From positions 1-64,000 of IMG/VR virus record IMGVR_UViG_3300010396_000048: a DNA stretch of 64,000 bases; one strand, 5' to 3'. A program made the position numbers and the translations under genes. Of this stretch, positions 22,399-30,343 are shown in pieces. Position 1 is the first letter of the stretch, and the number at the start of each line of letters is the position of its first letter. The stretch comes from a virus. The notes below the pieces were generated by a model. That model had not been told where the DNA came from and made no database searches. It worked only from the letters and a program-made list of their open reading frames with translations.

Positions 22399-23824
22399 GC
22401 GCCGTCTTGCCGCCCGGAAGCGGCGCTCGCTTCGCCTCGAACTTCTGGCCCCGATAGAGCGCCACACCGTCGAGAATGGGAATGAACTCGACCCGGTGCT
22501 GCCCGGTATCTTCGAGGATCTCGACCACGGCGATGCCGTTCACCCACTCCGATACAAAGCCGCGGTCGGAAGGCGTGCGCGTGCGCTGAATGGCGCCCTT
22601 GGCCTTCACGCGTTCGAGCGAGCAGAGCGCGCCGATTTCGTACAGCGTAAAGGTTTGGTGGCCGAACGGCGTCCGAACGGTAAAGGTTTCTTCCCGGTGC
22701 CGGTGCGTGTGACCGGCGATCACGGAGGCTTGATAGGCCCCCTTCTTCTTCGGGTCGTGCACGACGACGAGTGCATGGCGCCCTTCGATCAGCCACGCCT
22801 CCGATCCGGGCCACATACCGCATTGCTCGAACCCGAGTTCGTCGAGTCGGAGCAGATGTGGAAACGAGAGGTCTGGCCACGATTCCGGCGTCGCGTTGGC
22901 CGGCCGTAGACCGAACGCCGCTCGGGCGTTCTGTTGAACGTAGGTCGCCAGGCGTTTCCAGTCGTGGTTCCCGTCAACCAATCTATAGCGTTTTGCTATA
23001 GTTTTGCCAGCGCGGCGGCGGGGCGAACCCATGGCGCTCTTGACGTTCGCGAGGTAGTTGTGGCCCCAATTGATCGACTCTTGCGTGACACGCCAGAACT
23101 CCTCAACCTGCAAATATTTTGAGAACTCGGACATGTCGAGCAGATCGCCGACGTGGGTGAAACCGTCCGGCTGAATCGCAGCCGTCAGTTGGAGTGCGAC
23201 GTCGACGGCGTCCTCGTCGTGAATAGCCTGGAGGATGTAGCTTTCGCGGTGTCCGTCAAACTCTCGCGAGTCGAGCACGCGTTGGAATCCGCCCTGGGTG
23301 TCGGGGTGCACGACCTCGATACGTAAGCCTCGCGGAACGATGATGGTCGGTGCCGTGTATTTTATGGTGGCTGGTTTAGCTGGCTGAACGACGGGCCACG
23401 CTGGACCGCTCTCCCATTTCGGGCTGAGCATGACGGTGACGTTCTTGGAACTCAGGCGCGTAACAACCGGCTCGTCGTCCGGGCCTTTGGTCAAACCTTC
23501 GTGGAAACCGCTCTTGATCTTGACGTTGTCGATCTTGTCGATCGCGTCGAGTGGGATGTTCGCTTCGTCGAGCAGGTTCTTGATTTGGTTCAGCTTATCG
23601 GCTTCGGCGCCGTCGTAAATCTTCGGAACGTCAGCGGCACCCTGCCCGTCCAGGGCTCTCCGCATACAGTGGATGACGGCTTCGAGTGACGGCTTGCGAC
23701 CGTGCTCATCGCGAAACTGCGCATGAATGGCGCGCGCGGCCGCAGTCTTATTACCGTACTGCGCGACGAGATCGAGCGCGATGCGTTTTGTCAGGGTTCT
23801 CGAGGTGTACTGGGGTTCGCTCAC
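22385..23824 (-). CDS. Calcineurin-like metallophosphoesterase with N-terminal HTH-like domain
   Basis: 479 residues. Metal motifs H-P-D-T-Q (173-177, in place of D-x-H), GDLLD (226-230), GNHD (285-288) and GHTHR (371-375). The first 65 residues (GNKTAAARAIHAQFR...EAVIHCMRRAL) look like a helix-turn-helix of the homing or early-protein type. Could process nucleic acid or nucleotides. It follows a terminator at 23911, so probably has its own promoter or is reached by readthrough. Confidence 0.8.
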   Translation of the reverse strand: MSEPQYTSRTLTKRIALDLVAQYGNKTAAARAIHAQFRDEHGRKPSLEAVIHCMRRALDGQGAADVPKIYDGAEADKLNQIKNLLDEANIPLDAIDKIDNVKIKSGFHEGLTKGPDDEPVVTRLSSKNVTVMLSPKWESGPAWPVVQPAKPATIKYTAPTIIVPRGLRIEVVHPDTQGGFQRVLDSREFDGHRESYILQAIHDEDAVDVALQLTAAIQPDGFTHVGDLLDMSEFSKYLQVEEFWRVTQESINWGHNYLANVKSAMGSPRRRAGKTIAKRYRLVDGNHDWKRLATYVQQNARAAFGLRPANATPESWPDLSFPHLLRLDELGFEQCGMWPGSEAWLIEGRHALVVVHDPKKKGAYQASVIAGHTHRHREETFTVRTPFGHQTFTLYEIGALCSLERVKAKGAIQRTRTPSDRGFVSEWVNGIAVVEILEDTGQHRVEFIPILDGVALYRGQKFEAKRAPLPGGKTARAAA

Positions 23825-23910
23825 GTATTTCCACCCGTGCCGTCAATATGTAACCGGGATGGCAACATATTGGCAGCGGTTGGCTCCGGGATGATTCCCG
23901 GCGCGAGAGA

Positions 23911-23959
23911 CAAAACGAGCCCGCACCACGCCGGAAAATCGGGTGGATACGGGCTCGTT
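23911..23959 (-). terminator. Rho-independent terminator of the lysis operon
   Basis: AACGAGCCCG (23914-23923) pairs perfectly with CGGGCTCGTT (23950-23959). An inner CCAC/GTGG can extend the stem. On the minus strand the stem is followed by TTTTG. It lies between the small gene at 23986 and the phosphoesterase gene. Confidence 0.75.
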
Positions 23960-23985
23960 CCGCACGCTAAGTGCCGAAATGGGAC

Positions 23986-24219
23986 TTACGGGTTCGGGGT
24001 CCAAGTAATGACGACTTTGCCGTTCTCCTCGGCTTCCGTGAGGGTGCCGTTCAGCACTTGCTGACTGACCTTCTCGGCCGGGATGGCGACGGCGAACTTC
24101 GCCGGCAAACGCAGAGCAACGTTCTCGACGAACTTCTCCGCCTTTTGCAGCAGCGTTTCGGTGTCGGGTTGCGCGGCGGGAGCCGCTTGAGCGGCCGGAG
24201 CCGGATCGGTAGTGGACAT
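23986..24219 (-). CDS. Small hypothetical protein, 77 aa
   Basis: Ala/Pro-rich N-terminal tail, then an amphipathic helix and a short beta segment ending TWTPNP. Last gene before the terminator. Unknown function. Confidence 0.55.
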   Translation of the reverse strand: MSTTDPAPAAQAAPAAQPDTETLLQKAEKFVENVALRLPAKFAVAIPAEKVSQQVLNGTLTEAEENGKVVITWTPNP

Positions 24220-24231
24220 GAATACTCCTAG

Positions 24232-24540
24232 CTAGTGAGTGTTGGGGGAATCCGGCGGTATCGTCGTTGGCATGCCGAAGTACGATGCGAAAAGTGCCAG
24301 GATGATGCCGCCGAAAATGGCCATGCCGGCGCCAATCAACTGCGCGAACGTCTGAACGTCCGCAGGCGTCGATGAATGCGAGCCGGCACGGATGACCGCG
24401 CCGTACAGCGCGACCAAAAAACTCGGATCGGAAAGCAGCTTAAAGAGTGCGGCTATGGCTCCAAGAATGGAGAATCCGCCCACGCTGACGCCGATGTAAC
24501 CGACGAGATGCGTGTTCAAACTGCGAAGCAATGCGTTCAT
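24232..24540 (-). CDS. Putative holin, two membrane helices
   Basis: 102 residues with hydrophobic segments about 14-36 (plus a weaker 38-52) and 68-90. Located among lysozyme and RlpA-like genes. Topology and position fit a class II holin; no family match, so the call is inferential. Confidence 0.5.
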   Translation of the reverse strand: MNALLRSLNTHLVGYIGVSVGGFSILGAIAALFKLLSDPSFLVALYGAVIRAGSHSSTPADVQTFAQLIGAGMAIFGGIILALFASYFGMPTTIPPDSPNTH

Positions 24541-24839
24541 TTCGATAAGTTCTGGAAGGTAAAGATTTGCATGCGCTCGACTGGCTTGGCGATGCCGGAA
24601 AGGAACTCGTCAAAAAGAAAGCGGCGCGCCGGATCGGTGAGCGTGAACCGCCCGATGATGCCGTCGCCGTATATGTGGACCTTCTCACGCGTGACGGCCA
24701 CCTTAATCGACTTGCCGACTTCGCGGTGGTGCCGTTCGAGCGCAATGGCGAGCGGATTGTGCCAGGCGTGGACGGAGAGCATACTTTTCGACCGGGCATA
24801 CGCTTGAAGAATGTCGTCGCGCGTAATGTCGATATGCAT
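24537..24839 (-). CDS. Hypothetical protein, 100 aa
   Basis: Overlaps the holin candidate by 4 nt. Mixed alpha/beta, starts MHIDITRDDILQAYARSK. No membrane segment. Unknown. Confidence 0.5.
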   Translation of the reverse strand: MHIDITRDDILQAYARSKSMLSVHAWHNPLAIALERHHREVGKSIKVAVTREKVHIYGDGIIGRFTLTDPARRFLFDEFLSGIAKPVERMQIFTFQNLSK

Positions 24840-24845
24840 GGGCCT

Positions 24846-25229
24846 CTACTTGCAAACGAGAAGGGCGTGTGTCGGGAGGTCAAGGATGCAGGGAGCCGGC
24901 GGCGGCTGGCGGCAGGTCAACGGTGGTGGAGCGCGATGGCACCGACCGGCGACACCGATCGAACGATAGACCACCACGCTCGCAAGACCGTCCATTCCAA
25001 GTCGGTCGCGCACGGCAGGAGAAACATCCAGAATACGACCAGGAACAAATGGGCCCGTCCCTATCACAACGCAGGGTGAAGTTTTGTGAGTGTCGACGTT
25101 CTCGACGTAAATGCGCGTACCGGGAACGACCATATTCGACGCGCACACCAGCGCGTTCGATCCGTACAGCCCGGTGTCGATGTTGAACCACGACGCAATG
25201 CCAGCAACGAGGAACACGAAGATATGCAC
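24846..25229 (-). CDS. RlpA-like double-psi beta-barrel protein
   Basis: 127 residues from a GTG with AGGAGG 6 nt upstream. An N-terminal hydrophobic segment (residues 1-17) is followed by Y-G-S-N-A-L-V-C-A-S, then V-V-I-G-T-G-P-F-V-P-G-R-I-L-D-V-S, the RlpA double-psi barrel signature. RlpA acts on peptidoglycan. Here it lies 180 nt downstream of the lysozyme gene, so a role in lysis is inferred. The Pro/Cys-rich C-terminus is unusual. Confidence 0.7.
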   Translation of the reverse strand: MHIFVFLVAGIASWFNIDTGLYGSNALVCASNMVVPGTRIYVENVDTHKTSPCVVIGTGPFVPGRILDVSPAVRDRLGMDGLASVVVYRSIGVAGRCHRAPPPLTCRQPPPAPCILDLPTHALLVCK

Positions 25230-25265
25230 GGGGCGCCTCCTTGCGGAAGCCACCCCAGCGGGCGA

Positions 25266-25406
25266 CTACGCGGGCTTGTATCGCACGAACGCCTTCAGAA
25301 AGACGCCATGCGAGATTTCTTTGCGAACGATGATGCCATCGTCGGTATAGGAGTAGACGCGGAACCCTTCGCGGATCGCGTCTGCGAGCGTCGGTAGTTC
25401 TTCCAA
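25266..25406 (-). CDS. Small GFRVY-motif protein, paralogue of the 464-655 product
   Basis: 46 codons from a TTG 2 nt after the lysozyme stop. L-A-D-A-I-R-E-G-F-R-V-Y then T-D-D-G-I-I-V-R-K parallels L-G-D-A-L-R-D-G-F-R-V-Y and T-x-x-G-Y-L-I-R-R in the early protein. The start is uncertain but the frame is well supported by this similarity. Confidence 0.5.
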   Translation of the reverse strand: MEELPTLADAIREGFRVYSYTDDGIIVRKEISHGVFLKAFVRYKPA

Positions 25407-25408
25407 GG

Positions 25409-26029
25409 CTAACGCATCAACTCGGCCAGGGAGTCAGCAAGCGCGACGTCACGATCGACGTTCGTGGAGAATCCTGGAATGACGCCGGCGTTACTGAATT
25501 GGTGCATCTGTGCCGATCGCCAGCCGTCAGGAAGCGCGAAGTGCCCCGGCTCGCGCGGGTAGTTGGCAACCCAAAGCGTATGGCCGGCAAAGGCGTCCGA
25601 GCCGGCGAACCGCGTGGCCCACGTATCGGCGTTGGTATAGATGATCGGATCGCATCCGAGCTGCCGCCGAATCTCCGAGTTGAATGCTGCCAGCCGTGTA
25701 ATGTTTTCCGTGACGCTGCCGGCGCTGCCGGACTGCTCCTCGACGTCGACCATCGGTCGCAGTTGACCGTATCGGCCGTTCGCCTGAGCAAGGAAGTGCT
25801 GCGCTTCGGCCACCGGGTCTTCGCTGGACAGGAAGAAGCAGTAGGCGCCGAATGGGATGCCCAACCGCTTGCACTCGTCGTGGTTCCGGTTGAAGATCGA
25901 GCCGTCGTCGTCGACCGGATTGTCGCCAAAGCAGACGCGGGAAAAGACGAACTTGACGAGCGGAGATTTCACTGCCAGGTCCCAATCGGGGTTGCCCTGA
26001 GCGAACGAAATATCAATGCCGTAAATCAA
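25409..26029 (-). CDS. Endolysin, GH25 lysozyme
   Basis: 206 residues. MIYGIDISFAQG with D6 at the N-terminus, F-G-A-Y at 60-63, M-V-D-V-E-E with catalytic D95 and E97, and W-V-A-N-Y near 155 are glycoside hydrolase family 25 landmarks. A single domain with no signal peptide or cell-wall-binding module. Cuts muramic acid linkages in peptidoglycan and needs a holin for release. Confidence 0.9.
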   Translation of the reverse strand: MIYGIDISFAQGNPDWDLAVKSPLVKFVFSRVCFGDNPVDDDGSIFNRNHDECKRLGIPFGAYCFFLSSEDPVAEAQHFLAQANGRYGQLRPMVDVEEQSGSAGSVTENITRLAAFNSEIRRQLGCDPIIYTNADTWATRFAGSDAFAGHTLWVANYPREPGHFALPDGWRSAQMHQFSNAGVIPGFSTNVDRDVALADSLAELMR

Positions 26030-26042
26030 CGGGCGGCTCTCC

Positions 26043-26342
26043 TTAATGGGTCACCGGAGCATGATAGAAGAATTGGAAGTAGATCGTCAGCGCGGCAAAC
26101 ACGGCGCTCACCACGAGCGAGGTGATCGCGATGAGGTTTTGCCGGCGAATCTTGTGAGCTTCGCGCGAGTCTTTAATACGGTCTTCGATCGCCTTGACGC
26201 GACCCTCGATCTTTTCGAGTTCCGTAATTTTCTCGGAATGCTCGCCCACTGAATCGGCGACACCGTCGAGTCGAGCGGAGGTTGTCGCGAGTGCTTCTCC
26301 GAGACGAATGACTTTATCGAGCAGGAACTGGAGCTGATCCAT
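26043..26342 (-). CDS. Coiled-coil protein with C-terminal membrane helix (holin-like candidate)
   Basis: 99 residues. Residues about 1-65 form a coiled coil with heptad Leu/Ile and Glu/Lys. A hydrophobic helix about 72-92 lies near the C-terminus. The layout resembles XhlA-type proteins that act with holins. Overlaps the upstream gene by 29 nt and sits just before the lysozyme gene. Confidence 0.5.
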   Translation of the reverse strand: MDQLQFLLDKVIRLGEALATTSARLDGVADSVGEHSEKITELEKIEGRVKAIEDRIKDSREAHKIRRQNLIAITSLVVSAVFAALTIYFQFFYHAPVTH

Positions 26343-26739
26343 CGCTGCCCACCCCGACGGCACGGAAATAGAAGCAGTAAATGCGGGCGATCGGCTCGAG
26401 TGCGGTTACCGAGCGACCTGGACCGGCCGTGACGACCATGAAATGCCGGCCGACGAGCGTCGTCGAGACGCGACCGGCATCCACGCGGATGGAGCCCTCC
26501 TGAACGGCGACGGCCACCTCCGCATCGTCCGGGAGAAAAAATGGAGCGTGCTCCTCGGGTTTTGAGCGAGCCTGAACGATTCGAAACTCCGAGTTGACTT
26601 CGATGATCGTCGGCTTGCTAATCGTCCACCCAGGAACGTCCTCGTCGGAAATGTCTTTTTGAAACCCCACCAAGTCGTCGAGGATTGCCCGTACTTGTGG
26701 GGTTACCGGTTCGCGAGGGACCTCGCACCCATCACTCAT
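26314..26739 (-). CDS. Hypothetical cupin-like protein, 141 aa
   Basis: Starts MSDGCEVPREPVTPQVRA. The middle (V-A-V-A-V-Q-E-G-S-I-R-V-D-A, then F-M-V-V-T-A-G-P-G) has the strand-turn rhythm of a small jelly roll, though cupin metal residues are not evident. Between fibre and lysis genes; perhaps a fibre-associated protein. Confidence 0.45.
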   Translation of the reverse strand: MSDGCEVPREPVTPQVRAILDDLVGFQKDISDEDVPGWTISKPTIIEVNSEFRIVQARSKPEEHAPFFLPDDAEVAVAVQEGSIRVDAGRVSTTLVGRHFMVVTAGPGRSVTALEPIARIYCFYFRAVGVGSDGSAPVPAR

Positions 26740-26755
26740 GGCCGAAGCCCTCCGC

Positions 26756-27730
26756 CTAGAGGAAGCATTGGTAGTTGTAGGCGAGCGTACCGGTCGCCGA
26801 AGACGTCTGCAGCGTGAACGTCGCTGTGCTGGAACTGACGGCGGAAATCGCGGCCGGCTCGAGACCGGAAAGATCCACGGTCGTATCGGTAGCGTTATAG
26901 GCTCCGCCGCAGACCGATCCATTGGGTGCCGTTGCCGTCGCACTGCATGAGGTGGCCGCGGCCACCGTGCAACTGACCTCGCCGTATGTCACCGTAGTCA
27001 AACCGCCAAAGACGGCGCCTGCGGAGATCATGCCGGTGGTAATCGTCGACGTTCCGCTCGGAACGAGTACGTAAGCGAAGGCGACCCACCCGCTATCGAC
27101 CGCGGGCTTTGCCGGCGATACCCCCGGGGTGCCTTCCTTGGTTTGGAAAACGATTGCGTCTTGCCGCTGCGTATTTACCGACTGCGAGGCGATCGCGCCG
27201 GTGATCGGATTGAAGAAACCACGCGAGTCGACGGCGCCGTCCGACGTCTGAAGTTGACCTTCGAGCAGCCAATAGACGGAGTTGGAGCCGGGCGGCGTGA
27301 GGGGTCCGATTTGCGATGTAGATCCGGTTTGCAACGCCTGCACCACGATAAGCGTCGGGTCGGCGGCTAGTTGCGGCGTGTATCCCACGGGTATCGGATT
27401 GGCGTCGTCGGGCTGGACTTGGTAGAGCCCGCAGACCGATCCGGAAACCGTTGGGGATACCTCAACGTACAGGCCAGATGCGGGAGCGGTCGTGCAACCA
27501 GCGTACACGCCGTCGCCGGACGCTGTGAGGTTCAACTCTTGCATGAGCCACGCGCCGATCGCCAAGCGCGTGAAGCGCGCCGGTTGCGTAACCGTGTCGG
27601 TCGACGGAGGATTCTCAAGCGGGTAGACGATCGTTCGTCCTGAAACCGGCACGGCTTGCGCCGACGCTGGCGCCATAATAAGGCCCACCAGCAGGGCCAG
27701 CATCCCCGCGAGCGCTGCGATCTTCTTCAT
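26756..27730 (-). CDS. Tail-fibre-like protein with Sec signal peptide
   Basis: 324 residues. Residues 1-25 are a textbook signal peptide (MKKIAALAGMLALLVGL...A-S-A-Q). The rest is Thr/Ser/Gly-rich. A segment P-A-V-D-S-G-W-V-A-F-A-Y-V-L-V-P-S-G-T-S matches the arrangement in the neighbouring fibre protein at 28926 (T-G-W-E-V-F-A-Y-V-N-V-P-D-S-A-T-S). So it looks like a fibre homologue sent out of the cytoplasm. AAGGAC lies upstream of the ATG. Confidence 0.6.
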   Translation of the reverse strand: MKKIAALAGMLALLVGLIMAPASAQAVPVSGRTIVYPLENPPSTDTVTQPARFTRLAIGAWLMQELNLTASGDGVYAGCTTAPASGLYVEVSPTVSGSVCGLYQVQPDDANPIPVGYTPQLAADPTLIVVQALQTGSTSQIGPLTPPGSNSVYWLLEGQLQTSDGAVDSRGFFNPITGAIASQSVNTQRQDAIVFQTKEGTPGVSPAKPAVDSGWVAFAYVLVPSGTSTITTGMISAGAVFGGLTTVTYGEVSCTVAAATSCSATATAPNGSVCGGAYNATDTTVDLSGLEPAAISAVSSSTATFTLQTSSATGTLAYNYQCFL

Positions 27731-27738
27731 GGTGTCCT

Positions 27739-28926
27739 TTACGGTGGCGAAAGGAAGTCGAAGTTCGTGATGCTGATCGTTCCGAGGTCGGACGAGTCGC
27801 TACTCGTCCATGTCGGAGCGCCATTGATGTCGTTGATGAAGATCAACTCGTTACTCGATGCGGTGTCCATCGCGTATGCACCGTAGTGCTGCAGCGCGGT
27901 GCAGACGATCGCGGCCTCGCGGTGCATCGCGGCGCAGTTCACGGATGCCTTCAACCGAATATGCGCGCCGTATGGTGCGGGTGTATCGCTTGGAGGACCA
28001 TTGTAGGTAAGCCCATCGGTACAGTCCGTAGAGCCAGCCGGCGATACGCAGGCGGTCTTGGAGAGCGATCCCTTGGTGGCGTCCCAACACAGTGCGTGTG
28101 AGATGACGCCGGCCGTCAGTTCTTCGGGCCGTACGGCGCAGAGTCCAAGCGCGACGCCAGACGCCGTTGACGTGGCGCCAGTTGGCGGCCGCACGAACGG
28201 AGCCGTAAGGTCGACGTGCTGGTTGTTGTAGGCCGAGAGTGTCGTGCCGCTGACCTTCGTTCCGTACTGCTCGTAGTATTGGCAGGTATCGGTTTGTAGA
28301 ACGAGCGAGTGCGCGTCGGACAAGGGTTCGATGTAGAACGGCGGGCTGAACATCCACGGAATCGGAGAGTACGGGATGTGCCACGCCACCTGCTTATTGA
28401 CCGTCACCAGCGGCGTAGAATTGTTGGCGCTGTTGACCTTCTCGTTCGTCGTCGGTGCGTACGCGCCGAACGAACCGCCGCCCCCGCCCTGGGCCGTTGC
28501 CGTAACATAGGCAGCGCTGTTGGGATCGGGCGAAGCGGAGAAGATGTCGGTCTGCCAAACGTCGCCTGACGGGTACGGACAGCCGAGGAATCCCGCTGGT
28601 GTCGGCGTTGCCGTTGGAGTCGGTGTCGGGGTGGGAGTCGGCGTTGCGGTCGGCACGGGCGTCGGCGTAGCCGTTGGCGAACTCGTTGGCGTCGGAGATG
28701 CCGTCGGTGAACTTGTGGGCGATGTGGTGGGCGACGTCGTCGGCGACGCGGTTGGAACCGGAGTCGGCGTTCCCGTGGGCATCGGCGTCGGGGTCGGCCG
28801 ATGCGAGGTGTTGTAGTTCGTAGCCGGCGTGCAGCAGTTTGGCGGAATTGAGGCGGCCCGACTGAGGCGCCCGAACGCGAGTGCTAAGCAAAGCATCGCG
28901 AATGCGGAAAACAATGCACGACGCAT
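27739..28926 (-). CDS. Secreted protein with Pro/Thr linker and C-terminal domain
   Basis: 395 residues. Signal peptide (MRRALFSAFAMLCLALAFG...S-R-A-A-S), then a Thr/Pro/Ser repeat linker at about 45-110. The C-terminal domain has Y-S-P-I-P-W-M, D-A-H-S-L-V-L-Q-T-D-T-C-Q-Y-Y-E-Q-Y-G and GAHIRLKASVNC. I recall the last pattern from secreted proteins of soil bacteria, possibly carbohydrate-active. Its ATG overlaps the fibre gene stop (TAATG). Could be a receptor-modifying enzyme or lysogenic surface factor; function not proven. Confidence 0.55.
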   Translation of the reverse strand: MRRALFSAFAMLCLALAFGRLSRAASIPPNCCTPATNYNTSHRPTPTPMPTGTPTPVPTASPTTSPTTSPTSSPTASPTPTSSPTATPTPVPTATPTPTPTPTPTATPTPAGFLGCPYPSGDVWQTDIFSASPDPNSAAYVTATAQGGGGGSFGAYAPTTNEKVNSANNSTPLVTVNKQVAWHIPYSPIPWMFSPPFYIEPLSDAHSLVLQTDTCQYYEQYGTKVSGTTLSAYNNQHVDLTAPFVRPPTGATSTASGVALGLCAVRPEELTAGVISHALCWDATKGSLSKTACVSPAGSTDCTDGLTYNGPPSDTPAPYGAHIRLKASVNCAAMHREAAIVCTALQHYGAYAMDTASSNELIFINDINGAPTWTSSDSSDLGTISITNFDFLSPP

Positions 28927-30335
28927 TAGTAGCCCATCGCGATCCAGCCGATGTCGCCGGTTCCGGTTGCGTTGACGGTAAAGCCGCCTGCGCTCTTAGA
29001 GGTATAGTAAGGGGCCGAAACGCCGGCGCTGCCCTTGCACGTCAGAACAATCTCGTAACTCGAACTGCTGAAGAAATTTGCCCCGCCAGAGCCGGCAAAC
29101 GTGACGTCCACGGGGGCGCCGCTGGTAATCGTGACCGTCCCCTTTTTGACCCGAAGTGGTTGCGTTGGATTCAGGAATCCGCCGTTGTCCTGATCTTCTT
29201 CGATAATTCCTGGTGGCGCGCACGAGTTGATCGTCGAGCCGGGCAGCAGCGTCGAGCCCAAAAGCGATGGTCCGCCCTGCGCGATGCCAATGAGCGTGCA
29301 TTGCAGTTGCGTCGCCGAGTTCTGATTGGTAACCAGGAAGTACGCGCCCTTGCCGTGCACTCGGCCGGTAATCAAACCGTACGATCCTGGCGTATATTGC
29401 CCGGTGCTAGACATGTCGATCGTGAACGAATCCCCGATATTAGCGGGAATGTCAGTGACCGTCATCGAGCACACGACCGGAGCAATACCGGCCGGAACGA
29501 CCAACGCACCGATCGGCATAGTTCCGCTGCCATTGATCGCCGTATTCAGGTTTTCAACCGTCAACGTGTTAGCGTTGCCGTCAACTCCGCCAGATACGAT
29601 TTGCGCGAGGAACCCATTGTCCGAGTGTGGGCCGACAATGTAGGCGAGATCGAGTTCTTTCCATACCGACGTATCGTTCACGTTGACCGTGACCTGCGAA
29701 CCTTCGGCTGGAACCGTGGTGCTGGTAGTCGTTACCGTGAACGCGTTAGGATTCATGTACGGGAACTGCACGTCGATGTCGCCGTCCACGATCGACGTCG
29801 CACTGTCCGGTACGTTTACGTACGCGAAAACCTCCCAACCGGTCGGAATGGTCGGATTGCCGCCGCCATCCGGGCCCTCGACGTATTGGAACGCGAGCCC
29901 TTGGATGACGATGGGGATGTCTTGCGTCGGAGTGCTGCCGCCGGGTTGCTCAACTTTGCGGGAGGCCGTATCGACTTGCGGATAGTCCGGTTGGCAGCAA
30001 ATCGCGTCGACGCGCGTCTCGCCGGTCGAGTTCGCCGGCACCGTGAGCGTGACTTGGGTTCCCGGCGGATCGCCAACGGACGCGCAGAGCAATCCCTGAC
30101 ACAACGTCCACTGCGGATGGTCCGTATCCGGTCCACCGATATTGATCTCGAGGACACCGCTGACGGGAGCCGCCTGCACCGGTTGAATCGGCGGCAGTGC
30201 GTTCGTCACGCCCTGTTGCAGGGCAAGACCGATGCTCGACATCGACTCCGTTAAGGAGACGAGCTGGTTCCAATCCTCAAAGGAAATCTGCGTGCCCATG
30301 ATCGGTTGGAGCACGGCTGGAGCGATCAGCTTCAC
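28926..30335 (-). CDS. Tail fibre protein
   Basis: 469 residues, Gly/Thr/Val-rich and beta-structured. The C-terminal 45 residues (YEIVLTCKGSAG...S-A-G-G-F-T-V-N-A-T-G-T-G-D-I-G-W-I-A-M-G-Y) match the closing domain of many phage fibres. It follows the baseplate/tail-I gene in transcription order, the usual fibre position. Likely the receptor-binding adhesin. Confidence 0.65.
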   Translation of the reverse strand: MKLIAPAVLQPIMGTQISFEDWNQLVSLTESMSSIGLALQQGVTNALPPIQPVQAAPVSGVLEINIGGPDTDHPQWTLCQGLLCASVGDPPGTQVTLTVPANSTGETRVDAICCQPDYPQVDTASRKVEQPGGSTPTQDIPIVIQGLAFQYVEGPDGGGNPTIPTGWEVFAYVNVPDSATSIVDGDIDVQFPYMNPNAFTVTTTSTTVPAEGSQVTVNVNDTSVWKELDLAYIVGPHSDNGFLAQIVSGGVDGNANTLTVENLNTAINGSGTMPIGALVVPAGIAPVVCSMTVTDIPANIGDSFTIDMSSTGQYTPGSYGLITGRVHGKGAYFLVTNQNSATQLQCTLIGIAQGGPSLLGSTLLPGSTINSCAPPGIIEEDQDNGGFLNPTQPLRVKKGTVTITSGAPVDVTFAGSGGANFFSSSSYEIVLTCKGSAGVSAPYYTSKSAGGFTVNATGTGDIGWIAMGY

Positions 30336-30343
30336 GGGATCTC

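Noticed and set aside
28881-30254. Plus-strand ORF of 457 codons opposite the tail fibre gene
   Set aside because: Antisense shadow with Arg-rich composition and no family features.
26756-30335. Possible diversity-generating retroelement acting on the fibre genes
   Set aside because: No reverse transcriptase gene and no template/variable repeat pair were found in the window.
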